Shown here in pieces: positions 43,590 through 53,276 of a stretch of 64,000 nucleotides of DNA. Below the pieces are notes generated by a model. It was not told the DNA's origin. It saw nothing but the letters and a program-made list of their open reading frames with translations, and made no database searches. This DNA comes from Methylobacterium symbioticum (lineage in GTDB: Bacteria > Pseudomonadota > Alphaproteobacteria > Rhizobiales > Beijerinckiaceae). Each line of letters starts with the position of its first letter. Within the stretch, counting starts at the first letter, position 1. Location: NCBI RefSeq assembly GCF_902141845.1, contig NZ_CABFPH010000005.1:59080-123079 (forward strand). Direction: 5' to 3'. The position numbers were made by a program, and so were the translations under genes.

Positions 43590-45101
43590 ATGCTGAGACA
43601 GACGCTCGCGGCTTTTCTCCTCACCGCATCCGCCTTGCCCGCTCTTGCCGGGAAGGCCAACGACACTCTGATCTACGCCTCCGACAGCGAGCCGGAGAAT
43701 GTCAGCCCCTACCACAACAGCGCGCGCGAGGGCGTGATTCTCGCCCGCAACGCCTGGGACACGCTGATCTACCGCGACCCGGCGAGCGGCGAATACAAGC
43801 CGATGCTGGCCACCGCCTGGACCTGGATCGATCCGGTCACCCTGGACCTGACGATTCGCGAGGGCGTGACCTTCCACAACGGCGACCCGCTCTCGCCCGA
43901 GGACGTGGCCTTCACCTTCAACTACGTGCTGACGCCCGAAGCCCGTACGGTCACAAAGGGCAATGTCGATTGGATGAAGTCGACTGAGGTGACCGGTCCT
44001 CACACGGTCCGCATCCACCTCAAGGCGCCGTTCCCAGCCGCGCTCGAATACCTCGCCGGGCCGACGCCGATCTTCCCGGCCGCCTATTTCAAGAAGGTGG
44101 GGCTCGACGGCTTCGCCAAGGCGCCGGTCGGCACCGGGCCCTACAAGATCGTCAGCGTCGACAGCGGCCGCGGCGTCAAGCTTGCCCGGTTCGAGCAGTA
44201 CTGGACCGGCAGCCCGATCGCGAAGCCGAAGATCGGCAAGGTCGAGTTCCGCGTCATCCCGGACGGCGACAGCCGCATGGCCGAGCTCGTCACCGGCGGC
44301 ATCGACTGGATCTGGCGCGTGCCGAGCGACCAGGCCGACCAGCTGAAGAGCGCGCCGGGCGTCACCGTGCTCTCGGCCGAGACCATGCGCGTCGGCTTCC
44401 TGCAATTCGACGTCATGGGCCGGGCGATGGAGAAGTCGCCCCTCAAGGATCCGCGGGTGCGGCAGGCGATCTCCTACGCCATCGATCGCAAGGCGATGGT
44501 CGACAACATCGTGCGCGGCGGCTCGCGGGTGATGAACGCGACCTGCTTCATCGGCCAGGTCGGCTGCGTCGACACCGGTGTGACGCGCTACGCTTACGAC
44601 CCCGCCAAGGCGAAGGCGCTGCTCAAGGAGGCGGGCTATCCGGACGGCTTCGAGATCGACCTCGCCGCCTATCGCGAGCGCGACTACGCCGAGGCCGTGA
44701 TCGGCTACCTGCGTGCGGTCGGTATCAAGGCGCGGCTGAACTATCTGCGCTACGCCGCCTTCCGCGACGCGCTGCGGGCCGGCAAGGTCTCGATCGGCTT
44801 CCAGACCTGGGGCTCCTTCTCGATCAACGACGTCTCGGCCTTCACGGGCGTCTATTTCCGCGGCGGCGAGGAGGATCTCACCAAGGATCCGCAGGTGATC
44901 GCGGCGCTGCAGGCGGGCGATACCGGCATCGATCCGGAGGCGCGCAAGGCGAAATACAACGAGGCGCTGAAGCGCATCGCGGCCGAGGCCTATGCCCTGC
45001 CGATGTTCTCCTATCCCTCGAACTACGCCTTCAGCCAGGATCTGAACTTCACCGCGCAGCCCGACGAGGTGCCGCGCTTCTACGCGGCCTCCTGGAAGTG
45101 A
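43590..45101 (+). CDS. ABC transporter substrate-binding protein, family 5 (oligopeptide type)
   Basis: A 503-residue periplasmic binding protein with a signal peptide of 20-21 residues (SALPALAG) and the SBP-5 pattern: LIYASDSEPENVSPYHNSAR, ITIREGVTFHNGDPLSPEDVAFTFNYV, GTGPYKIV and DPRVRQAISYAIDRKAMVDNI. Family members bind peptides, nickel complexes, opines or other larger solutes. The operon contains two permeases, an M20 peptidase and a fused ATPase, which points to a peptide or N-acyl amino acid substrate. GGAGG is about 10 bases before the ATG. Confidence 0.92.
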   Translation: MLRQTLAAFLLTASALPALAGKANDTLIYASDSEPENVSPYHNSAREGVILARNAWDTLIYRDPASGEYKPMLATAWTWIDPVTLDLTIREGVTFHNGDPLSPEDVAFTFNYVLTPEARTVTKGNVDWMKSTEVTGPHTVRIHLKAPFPAALEYLAGPTPIFPAAYFKKVGLDGFAKAPVGTGPYKIVSVDSGRGVKLARFEQYWTGSPIAKPKIGKVEFRVIPDGDSRMAELVTGGIDWIWRVPSDQADQLKSAPGVTVLSAETMRVGFLQFDVMGRAMEKSPLKDPRVRQAISYAIDRKAMVDNIVRGGSRVMNATCFIGQVGCVDTGVTRYAYDPAKAKALLKEAGYPDGFEIDLAAYRERDYAEAVIGYLRAVGIKARLNYLRYAAFRDALRAGKVSIGFQTWGSFSINDVSAFTGVYFRGGEEDLTKDPQVIAALQAGDTGIDPEARKAKYNEALKRIAAEAYALPMFSYPSNYAFSQDLNFTAQPDEVPRFYAASWK

Positions 45102-45108
45102 GGCGGCC

Positions 45109-46023
45109 ATGCTGAGTTTCGCGCTCCGGCGCATCCTCGTGGCGCTCGCGGTGGCGGTGACCGTCTCGGTGGCGAGCTTCATGCTGCTCCACCTGTCCGG
45201 GGATCTCGCCACCGCCATCGCCGGGCCCGAGGCCACCGGCGAGCAGATCGCCGCGATCCGCGTGCAGCACGGGCTGGACCAGCCGCTTCTGGCCCAGTTC
45301 GTCGCCTGGGCCGGAAAGGCGCTCCAGCTCGATTTCGGCAACTCGTTCTACTTCCGTGAACGGGTCTCCGACCTGATCCTGGCGCGTCTGCCCGTCACCC
45401 TGACCCTCGGCGTGGTGGCGCTCTGCGTCGCGCTGTTCGTGGCGATCCCCCTCGGCGTGCTCGCCGCGGTCCGCCGCGACACCTGGGTCGACCGGCTGGC
45501 TCTCGCGGTATCGGTCCTCGGCCAGGCGATGCCGAGCTTCTGGTTCGGCCTCACCCTGATCATGGTGTTCGCGGTGAACCTGCGCTGGCTGCCGGTCTCG
45601 GGGAATGCCACCTGGAAGCACTTCGTGCTGCCCGCCGTGGCGCTCGGCTACTACGCCATGCCCGCGGTGATGCGCCTGACCCGCAACGGCATGCTGGAGG
45701 TGCTGGCCTCGGACTATGTCCGCACGGCCCGCGCCAAGGGTCTGCCGCCGCGCAAGGTCCTGATCCGCCACGCGCTCCGCAACGCCGTGATCCCGGTGAT
45801 CGCGCTCGCTGCCGTCCAGTTCGGCTTCATGCTCGGCGGCTCGATCGTGATCGAGGCGGTGTTCTCCCTCCAGGGACTCGGGCAGCTCGCCTGGGAATCC
45901 ATCGCCCGCAACGACTTCCCCGTGGTGCAGGCCATCGTGCTCGTCCTGGCGATGATCTACATCGCCCTGACGCTGGCGGCGGACCTGCTCAACGCCCTCC
46001 TCGATCCCCGCCTGCGCTCATGA
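45109..46023 (+). CDS. ABC transporter permease, DppB type
   Basis: A 304-residue permease with six membrane segments and the DppB/OppB marks: the N-terminal LAVAVTVSVASFMLLHLSGD and the EAA loop RTARAKGLPPRKVLIRHALRNAVIPVIAL. It forms the channel with the DppC-type permease, whose start overlaps its stop by 4 bases (ATGA at 46020-46023). It follows the binding-protein gene by 7 bases. Confidence 0.93.
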   Translation: MLSFALRRILVALAVAVTVSVASFMLLHLSGDLATAIAGPEATGEQIAAIRVQHGLDQPLLAQFVAWAGKALQLDFGNSFYFRERVSDLILARLPVTLTLGVVALCVALFVAIPLGVLAAVRRDTWVDRLALAVSVLGQAMPSFWFGLTLIMVFAVNLRWLPVSGNATWKHFVLPAVALGYYAMPAVMRLTRNGMLEVLASDYVRTARAKGLPPRKVLIRHALRNAVIPVIALAAVQFGFMLGGSIVIEAVFSLQGLGQLAWESIARNDFPVVQAIVLVLAMIYIALTLAADLLNALLDPRLRS

Positions 46024-46979
46024 GCCTCCAGCCGATCCTCCCCCCGGCCGCTCCCGGCCTCGCGCCCGCCGCGCCGGTGACGGCGCAGCCCGCTCCAGAG
46101 GCGAGCAAGCTCGCCCCGGCCCGCTCGCCCACGATGATCGCGCTGCGGCGCGGCCTCAGCCATGGCGGCTTCCTGATCGGCGCCTCCGTGCTCGGCCTGA
46201 TCGTCCTGGCGGCTCTGGCCGCCCCGCTGATCGCGCCGCACGATCCCTATGCTCAGGACGTGTCCCGCCGCCTGATCCCGCCGGTCTGGCACGCCAAGGG
46301 CAGCTGGGAGCACGTGCTCGGCACGGACAAGCTCGGGCGCGACTATCTGAGCCGCCTCATCTACGGCAGCCAGATCTCGCTGCTGATCGGCCTCTCGGCG
46401 GCGCTGATCTCGGGGGTGATCGGCACCACGCTGGGCATCCTCGCCGGCTATTTCGGCGGGCGCGTCGATGCGTTGGTCAGCTACGTCGTCACCACGCGGC
46501 TCGCGATGCCCGTGGTGCTGGTGGCGCTCGCCATGGCCTCGCTGGTCGGCGGCTCGCTGAAGGTCGTGGTGCTGGTTCTCGGCCTGTTGCTCTGGGACCG
46601 CTTCGCGGTGGTGACCCGCGCCGCGACCCGGCAGATCCGCGGCCAGGATTTCGTGGCGGCGGCCCGCGCCTCTGGCTTCGGCACGGCGCGGATCCTGGTC
46701 CAGGAGATCCTGCCCAACATCCTGAACGCGCTGATCGTGGTGGCCACGCTGGAGATGGCCCACGCCATCCTGCTCGAAGCCGCTCTGTCCTTCCTCGGCC
46801 TCGGCGTGCAGCCGCCGCTGCCCTCCTGGGGCCTGATGATCGCCGAGGGCAAACCGTACATGTTCTTCCAGCCCTGGGTGATCACCATTCCCGGCGTCGC
46901 CCTTCTCGTCCTCGTGCTGGGCATCAACCTGTTGGGCGACGGCGTGCGCGACATCACGGCCCCGGAAGGCCGCAACTGA
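46020..46979 (+). CDS. ABC transporter permease, DppC type
   Basis: A 319-residue permease with an N-terminal Pro/Ala-rich extension of about 35 residues not usual for the family, then the DppC pattern: GTDKLGRDYLSRLIYGSQISLLIG and the EAA loop AAARASGFGTARILVQEILPNIL. About six membrane segments. Translationally coupled to the first permease. Confidence 0.93.
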   Translation: MSLQPILPPAAPGLAPAAPVTAQPAPEASKLAPARSPTMIALRRGLSHGGFLIGASVLGLIVLAALAAPLIAPHDPYAQDVSRRLIPPVWHAKGSWEHVLGTDKLGRDYLSRLIYGSQISLLIGLSAALISGVIGTTLGILAGYFGGRVDALVSYVVTTRLAMPVVLVALAMASLVGGSLKVVVLVLGLLLWDRFAVVTRAATRQIRGQDFVAAARASGFGTARILVQEILPNILNALIVVATLEMAHAILLEAALSFLGLGVQPPLPSWGLMIAEGKPYMFFQPWVITIPGVALLVLVLGINLLGDGVRDITAPEGRN

Positions 46980-47019
46980 TCCCGGAATCCTGAAGCCTCT
47001 CGGAACCTTCGAGCCTCCC

Positions 47020-48438
47020 ATGTCCAGACACGACGCCGTCGCGCGCGCGGCCGCCCATTTCGACGACGGCAGCTTCCTCGCCGCCCTCCAGGATGCGGTC
47101 GGCCTTCCCACCGAGAGCCAGGCCCCGGGCCAGGTGCCGGCGCTCACCGCCTACCTCACCGACTTCATCGAGCCGGCGATCGCGCGGCTCGGCTTCACGT
47201 CCCGCCTCCTCGACAACCCGAACGGGATCCACGGGCCCTTCCTGATCGCCGAGCGCCACGAGGGCGACGACCTGCCGACCGTGCTGATCTACGGGCACGG
47301 CGACACCGTGCGGAACTATCCCGAGCAGTGGCGCGAGGGGCTGCACCCCCTGCGCGTCGTGGTCGAGGGCGAGCGCTGGTACGGCCGCGGCACCGCCGAC
47401 AACAAGGGCCAGCACGTCATCAATCTCGGCGCGCTGGAAGCCGTGATGCGGGCCCGCGGCGGCAGCCTCGGCTTCAACGCCAAGCTGCTCATCGAGATGG
47501 GCGAGGAATCGGGCTCGCCCGGCCTGCGCGAGGTCTGCCGGGCCGAGGCCGCGGCGCTGAAGGCCGATGTCCTGATCGCCTCGGACGGGCCGCGGGTGAA
47601 GGCCGAGCGTCCGACCGTCTTCCTCGGCTCGCGCGGCGGCTATAATTTCGAACTCGTGGTGGACCTGCGCGAGGGCGGCCATCATTCGGGCAACTGGGGC
47701 GGCCTCCTGCGCAATCCCGGCACCGTGCTGGCGAGCGCCATCGCGAGCCTCGTCGACGGGCGCGGCCGGATCCTGGTCGACGCCCTGCGCCCGCCGCCGA
47801 TCCCCGACGGCGTGCGCGCGGCGCTCAGCGACATCACCGTCGGCGAGGATCCGAACGCGCCGGCGATCGACGCGGATTGGGGCGAGCCCGGCCTGAGCCC
47901 GGCCGAGCGGGTATTCGGCTGGAACGCCCTCGAAGTCCTGGCCTTCAAATGCGGCGATCCGGAAGGCCCGCTCAACGCGGTTCCGCCCTCGGCCAAGGCG
48001 ACGTTGCAATTGCGCTTCGTCGTCGGCACCGACTGGCAGAACCTGCTGCCGGCGATCCGCGCGCATCTCGACGCGCAGGGCTTCCCGATGGTGGCGGTGC
48101 GGCCCTGCCGGACGGAGGTGTTCCGCGCCACGCGCCTGCCGGTGGAAGACCCTTGGGTCTCCTGGGCGCTCGGCTCGATCGAGACGACCACGGGCAAGCG
48201 CCCGGCGCTGCTGCCGAATCTCGGCGGTTCGCTGCCCAACGACGCCTTCTCGGAGATCCTCGGCCTGCCGACCCTCTGGGTGCCCCACTCCTATCCCGCC
48301 TGCTCGCAGCACGCCCCCGACGAGCACCTGCTCGGGCCGTCCACCCGCGAGGCGCTCGCGCTGATGGCCGGCCTGTTCTGGGACCTCGGCGAGACGGGGC
48401 CGGCGGTGATCGCCCGCCGGGCGAGCCGGAACGCCTGA
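47020..48438 (+). CDS. M20 family metallopeptidase
   Basis: A 472-residue cytoplasmic enzyme of the M20 (ArgE/DapE/ACY1/CPG2) family. Metal and catalytic residues can be placed: His and Asp in IYGHGDTVRNY, the bridging Asp in GRGTADNKGQH, the general-base Glu pair in EMGEESGSPG and His in GGHHSGNWGG of the dimerisation lid. No signal peptide. Inside a peptide-type transporter operon it should hydrolyse the imported dipeptide or N-acylated amino acid. It is 40 bases after the permeases and 17 bases before the ATPase gene. Confidence 0.93.
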   Translation: MSRHDAVARAAAHFDDGSFLAALQDAVGLPTESQAPGQVPALTAYLTDFIEPAIARLGFTSRLLDNPNGIHGPFLIAERHEGDDLPTVLIYGHGDTVRNYPEQWREGLHPLRVVVEGERWYGRGTADNKGQHVINLGALEAVMRARGGSLGFNAKLLIEMGEESGSPGLREVCRAEAAALKADVLIASDGPRVKAERPTVFLGSRGGYNFELVVDLREGGHHSGNWGGLLRNPGTVLASAIASLVDGRGRILVDALRPPPIPDGVRAALSDITVGEDPNAPAIDADWGEPGLSPAERVFGWNALEVLAFKCGDPEGPLNAVPPSAKATLQLRFVVGTDWQNLLPAIRAHLDAQGFPMVAVRPCRTEVFRATRLPVEDPWVSWALGSIETTTGKRPALLPNLGGSLPNDAFSEILGLPTLWVPHSYPACSQHAPDEHLLGPSTREALALMAGLFWDLGETGPAVIARRASRNA

Positions 48439-48455
48439 CCAGGGAGCCAGAGACC

Positions 48456-50066
<1,611 letters not shown>

Positions 50067-50079
50067 AACCGAGCCGGGA

Positions 50080-51120
50080 TCAGTACGGAGGCACCGTCCG
50101 CGTGCTCGGGATCGGCGCCTCCATGCGGAAATGCAGCCCCTCGGGCCGGTAGTCGAAGGTGATCTCGGCCTGGCACTGCACTTTCAGCACCCGCTCCAGC
50201 AGGGTCGAGCCGAAGCCCTTGCGCGTGGGCGGCCGCACGGAGGGGCCGCCCTGCTCGGTCCAGTCGAGCAGGAGGGCGCGGTCCGGTCCCGTGTGCCGCA
50301 CGTCCCAGGTCACCGCGATCCGGCCCTGCGGCACGGAGAGCGCGCCGTGCTTGGCGGCATTCGTCGTCAGTTCGTGGATCGCCATGCCGGTCGGAACGGC
50401 GAGGTCGGCTACCAACTCGATCCGCGGCCCGTCGAGGCGCACGCGCGTCCCGTCCGCATCGTTGTAGGGGCCGAGCTCGTTCTCCAGCATCTCGCGCAGC
50501 TGGGCCTGCTGCCAGTAATCCTCGGTCAGGAGGTTGTGGGTCTTGGCCAGCGAGATGATCCGCGCCGAGAAGGCCGCGTAGAACTCGTCGATGTTCGTGG
50601 CCGAGCGGGCGGAGGCGCCGAGGAGCCCCTGCACGGTGGCGAGCGTGTTCTTCACGCGGTGATGCAGCTCCCGGATCAGCAGGCTCTGCCGCTCGGCGGT
50701 CCGCTCGCGCTCTTCCAGATAGGCCTTGGCCTGGCGCTGCCGGCGCCGCCCGCGCAGGGCGAACCGCACGGCCGTGATCAGGGTCGCCGGATGGAAGGGC
50801 CGCTCCAGAAGGCTGACATTGCCCAGCTCCTCGGTCAGGCGGGGATCCGGCCGCGTCCCCCGAAGCGTCAGCAGGATGAACGGGAAGTCCGACCAGGGCG
50901 GCTGGCGCGTGATCCAGTCGGCCAGGACCTGACGGTCCTCGGCCAGCAGGGCCTCCTCCGTGAGGATGGTGCAGGAGGCGCCGTCGAGACCCGCGACCAT
51001 CTCGGCGAGGGAGCGGCAGATCCGGGCTGCCACCCGCTCCTCGGCGAGGATCGCGGCTGCGAACTCGGCATCCCCGCCGACCGGCGCCAGGATCAGGACC
51101 GGTTCGTCGCTGGCTGTCAT
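50080..51120 (-). CDS. soluble HWE histidine kinase with degenerate receiver
   Basis: A 346-residue protein without membrane segments. Residues 1-125 have the length and fold pattern of a receiver (VLILAPVGGDAEFAAAIL ... FILLTLRGTRPD ... VSLLERPF) but no acidic pocket, and Thr51 stands where the phospho-acceptor Asp would be. The kinase core has His154 in LHHRVKNTLATVQ, the N-box HELTTNAAKHGAL and W-x-E in LDWTEQGGP. It converges on the ATPase gene with 13 bases between. A single-domain response regulator lies upstream on the other strand (51836) and may be its partner. HWE kinases of this size act on PhyR or on single-domain regulators in other Rhizobiales. Confidence 0.88.
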   Translation of the reverse strand: MTASDEPVLILAPVGGDAEFAAAILAEERVAARICRSLAEMVAGLDGASCTILTEEALLAEDRQVLADWITRQPPWSDFPFILLTLRGTRPDPRLTEELGNVSLLERPFHPATLITAVRFALRGRRRQRQAKAYLEERERTAERQSLLIRELHHRVKNTLATVQGLLGASARSATNIDEFYAAFSARIISLAKTHNLLTEDYWQQAQLREMLENELGPYNDADGTRVRLDGPRIELVADLAVPTGMAIHELTTNAAKHGALSVPQGRIAVTWDVRHTGPDRALLLDWTEQGGPSVRPPTRKGFGSTLLERVLKVQCQAEITFDYRPEGLHFRMEAPIPSTRTVPPY

Positions 51121-51835
51121 CTCTACTCTCGATCCGGCGCGGACGCGGCCACCGACACCGGCCGAGACCAGGGCTCAGTCCGCATCCGCATTGTCCATCC
51201 GGCCCCCGCCGCGATGCGCCGACCGGCCCATCGCCGCGCTCACGAGCCGCGCCATCCGCACCGCTCCTATAGCAAGCCCCGTGCGAAGGCGATGCGAGCG
51301 TGGTCTCCTGATGTCGCGGCTGCAGCGCGGCCATCTGAGAGCCTGTTTGAGCGGGATCGACGGATCGTCAGGCAGAGACTTGGCTCATCCCGCCCATCCA
51401 CCTCATCCTCAGGGCGAGGAGGGGATAGGCGTGATCGACACCGCTCGCCCTCAAACAGGCTCTAACCCCTTGTTGTGACGCGCTCACTCGCGCCGAACCG
51501 GCATCCACTCCTGCGGCGAGCGCTCGAGGCAACGCTGCAGCCGGCTCAGAAAATCGGTGCGCCGACGAAACTCTGCCGGATCGCGGCTGTTAGTATCCTA
51601 TGTGAATGGCGCCTTGTCCGGACGCGCCCGAAGTCAGGATTGCCGGACGACCGCAACGATCTCGCGTAAGAATCCGTCCGGGTCTCAGGTCACGAGATCC
51701 GTACGTCTTCATCTGCCGTGTGCCGGCGTCTCGGGGACTCCACGCCCATCTTGCCGGCGACCGACGCGCATCCCGGCGAGCGCCGCGCAGACCCGTGCTC
51801 GTGACCGTGCAACCTGTTCGAGAGAGGTGTTGCCG
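51121..51835. other. 715-base gap with repeat copy C
   Basis: No supported gene. It holds the inverted, enlarged copy of the dispersed repeat (51338-51526). The remainder (51121-51330 and 51530-51830) shows no ribosome sites followed by plausible frames; the last part presumably has the promoter of the response regulator at 51836, with GAGAGG nine bases before its ATG. Confidence 0.5.
51338..51526 (-). repeat. dispersed double-hairpin repeat, copy C with enlarged tail
   Basis: Read on the minus strand, the 64-base head runs 51526-51463 and aligns without gaps to copy B over its length. The tail begins with the same GAGCC, but here it is one arm of a 14-bp perfect inverted repeat, AGAGCCTGTTTGAG at 51338-51351 and its complement at 51450-51463, enclosing 98 bases. 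The 126-base arm-to-arm unit could equally be a MITE-like insertion at the tail of the repeat. Confidence 0.75.
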
Positions 51836-52237
51836 ATGGGCCAAGCCGTGTGTGAGCGGAGCATTCTCGTCGTCGAGGACGATCGTGCCGTCCGCGACCT
51901 GGCAGCCGCGATCCTGGAGGAGACCGAGTTCCGGGTGGTCGAGGCCGAGAGCGGCGAGGCGGCGCTGCATCACCTCAAGCAGCATGCCGAGGAGGTTGTG
52001 CTGGTCTTCACCGACATCCGGATCCCGTGCTTCCTCGACGGCGTCGACCTCGCTCAGGCCGTCAGCACACGGTGGCCCTGGATCAAGGTGGTGGTGACCT
52101 CCGGCGCGCCGGGCGACCGGGTCGATCATCTCCCCTCTGCCGCCACCTTCCTGCCGAAGCCCTGGAGCGCCCTCGACGTGCTCGTCGCCGCCGAGCAGGC
52201 GGCCGGCCAGCCCAGATCCATGTCCGAGACGCGCTGA
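51836..52237 (+). CDS. single-domain response regulator (CheY-like)
   Basis: A 133-residue stand-alone receiver. The acidic pair is in ILVVEDDRAVRDL, the phospho-acceptor Asp in LVFTDIRIP and the Lys in ATFLPKPWS, all intact. No output domain. GAGAGG is nine bases before the ATG; the long frame running upstream to 51557 is not used. Single-domain receivers of this FTDIRIPC type often accept phosphate from HWE kinases, and one is encoded 716 bases away on the other strand (50080-51120). Confidence 0.87.
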   Translation: MGQAVCERSILVVEDDRAVRDLAAAILEETEFRVVEAESGEAALHHLKQHAEEVVLVFTDIRIPCFLDGVDLAQAVSTRWPWIKVVVTSGAPGDRVDHLPSAATFLPKPWSALDVLVAAEQAAGQPRSMSETR

Positions 52238-52440
52238 CCGCGAACGACGCCGGGTGCGGGCCCGAGAGATCGGGCGCGGGTTCGCTCACGCCGATCCATG
52301 CACGATCGCGATCCGAGGCTCGGCTGCGCCTCAGCATCCGGTCGGAGCACGGGGCGAGAGGACGGCGCGACGGTCACAGGGGTCGCGCCCGTCGCCGCGG
52401 ACGTACCATCGCCTTTCCCTCGCCCCGGGGCGTCGCGCCG

Positions 52441-52815
52441 TCAGCGCCTCGCAGAGACATCGAGCGGGAAGCTCAGCTCCGTCGTGCCGTCCTCGGTCAG
52501 CACAGCGGGCGGGGGCGGCCCGAACGGCGAGGCCGCCCGCGCGGCTGCGAGGGCGCGCGCATCGATCTGGGCCGAGCCGGAGCTGCGCTCGATCGTGGCA
52601 TCGCGCAGGGACCCATCGGCGGTGATGCGGAGACGAATCTCGACCCTCCCGGTCCTGTCGGGGATCGCGGTCGAGGCCCGCCCCGCCTCGCCGACCCGGG
52701 TGACGACGGTGGCGATCCAGCGTCGCACGGTGGGCGGGACATCCGGCTGGGCCCGGACCGGAACCACGGAGAGCAGAATCAGGCTGAGGCAGGCGCGCGA
52801 GAGACGTGAGAGCAC
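52441..52815 (-). CDS. exported TonB C-terminal domain protein
   Basis: A 124-residue protein. An N-terminal signal (LSRLSRACLSLILLSVVPVRAQ) precedes a TonB-C fold: GRVEIRLRITADGSLRDATIERSSGSAQIDARALAAARAASPFGPPPP. It is too short to be a full TonB and has no Pro-rich spacer. The start is taken as GTG at 52815, which begins the signal directly; an ATG at 52968 would add 51 residues of poor composition. The role is unknown; periplasmic TonB-C proteins of this type are common in Methylobacterium and rhizobia. Confidence 0.75.
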   Translation of the reverse strand: MLSRLSRACLSLILLSVVPVRAQPDVPPTVRRWIATVVTRVGEAGRASTAIPDRTGRVEIRLRITADGSLRDATIERSSGSAQIDARALAAARAASPFGPPPPAVLTEDGTTELSFPLDVSARR

Positions 52816-53048
52816 AGCAATGAACTCGGGCGTGTGGAGGCCGTGGACGGACGATGCACGGCCGTCTGCCGGAGCATAAGGCGCGCCGGGAAAGGCCGAA
52901 CCATGTCCAGCCGCAGCAATTGCTCGGCCCCGCGGAGGGAACGTTCGGACGCGTTCGCACGTTGTCACCGGCTAAAGCTTCGCCGAAGCCGGATGACGCG
53001 GGTTCAGCCGCAGGCGAGGCAGGATAACCGCCAAGGGAGGCGGAGCCG

Positions 53049-53237
53049 ATGTCGAAGCCGGACACCGAGAGCCGCCACGCCAGCCTCCTCCGCGCCGAAC
53101 GCGCCGCCGGTGAGGCCTTCGGTTGGCCCGAAGCATCGCTCGGCAGCGTGCGCCGCTCGATCCTGCTGCATCCGACCACGATCGCGGCCGCAACGGCAGC
53201 CACGGCCGTCGCGGCGTCGCTCACCTACTTCGTGTGA
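53049..53237 (+). CDS. small membrane protein of unknown function
   Basis: A 62-residue protein with a charged first half (MSKPDTESRHASLLRAERAAGEAFGW) and one C-terminal hydrophobic segment of about 20 residues (IAAATAATAVAASLTYFV). GGGAGG lies about ten bases before the ATG. No family is recognised. It converges on topA with a hairpin between. Confidence 0.6.
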   Translation: MSKPDTESRHASLLRAERAAGEAFGWPEASLGSVRRSILLHPTTIAAATAATAVAASLTYFV

Positions 53238-53242
53238 CCGGA

Positions 53243-53272
53243 AGCGGCGGCGCGGGTCGTCCCGCTGCCGCT
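53243..53272. terminator. hairpin between the small membrane protein gene and topA
   Basis: AGCGGC at 53243 pairs with GCCGCT at 53267-53272, and GCGGG with CCCGC inside, with a small bulge and a TCGT loop. It lies in the 39-base gap between two convergent stops, where a shared terminator is expected. No U-run follows. Confidence 0.45.
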
Positions 53273-53276
53273 CGGC

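Noticed and set aside
51475..51669. A 64-codon plus-strand frame starting MTRSLAPNRHPLLRR
   Set aside because: Its start is the translated head of repeat copy C; the same peptide pattern comes from the other two copies on the opposite strand of the repeat, so it reflects the element, not a gene.
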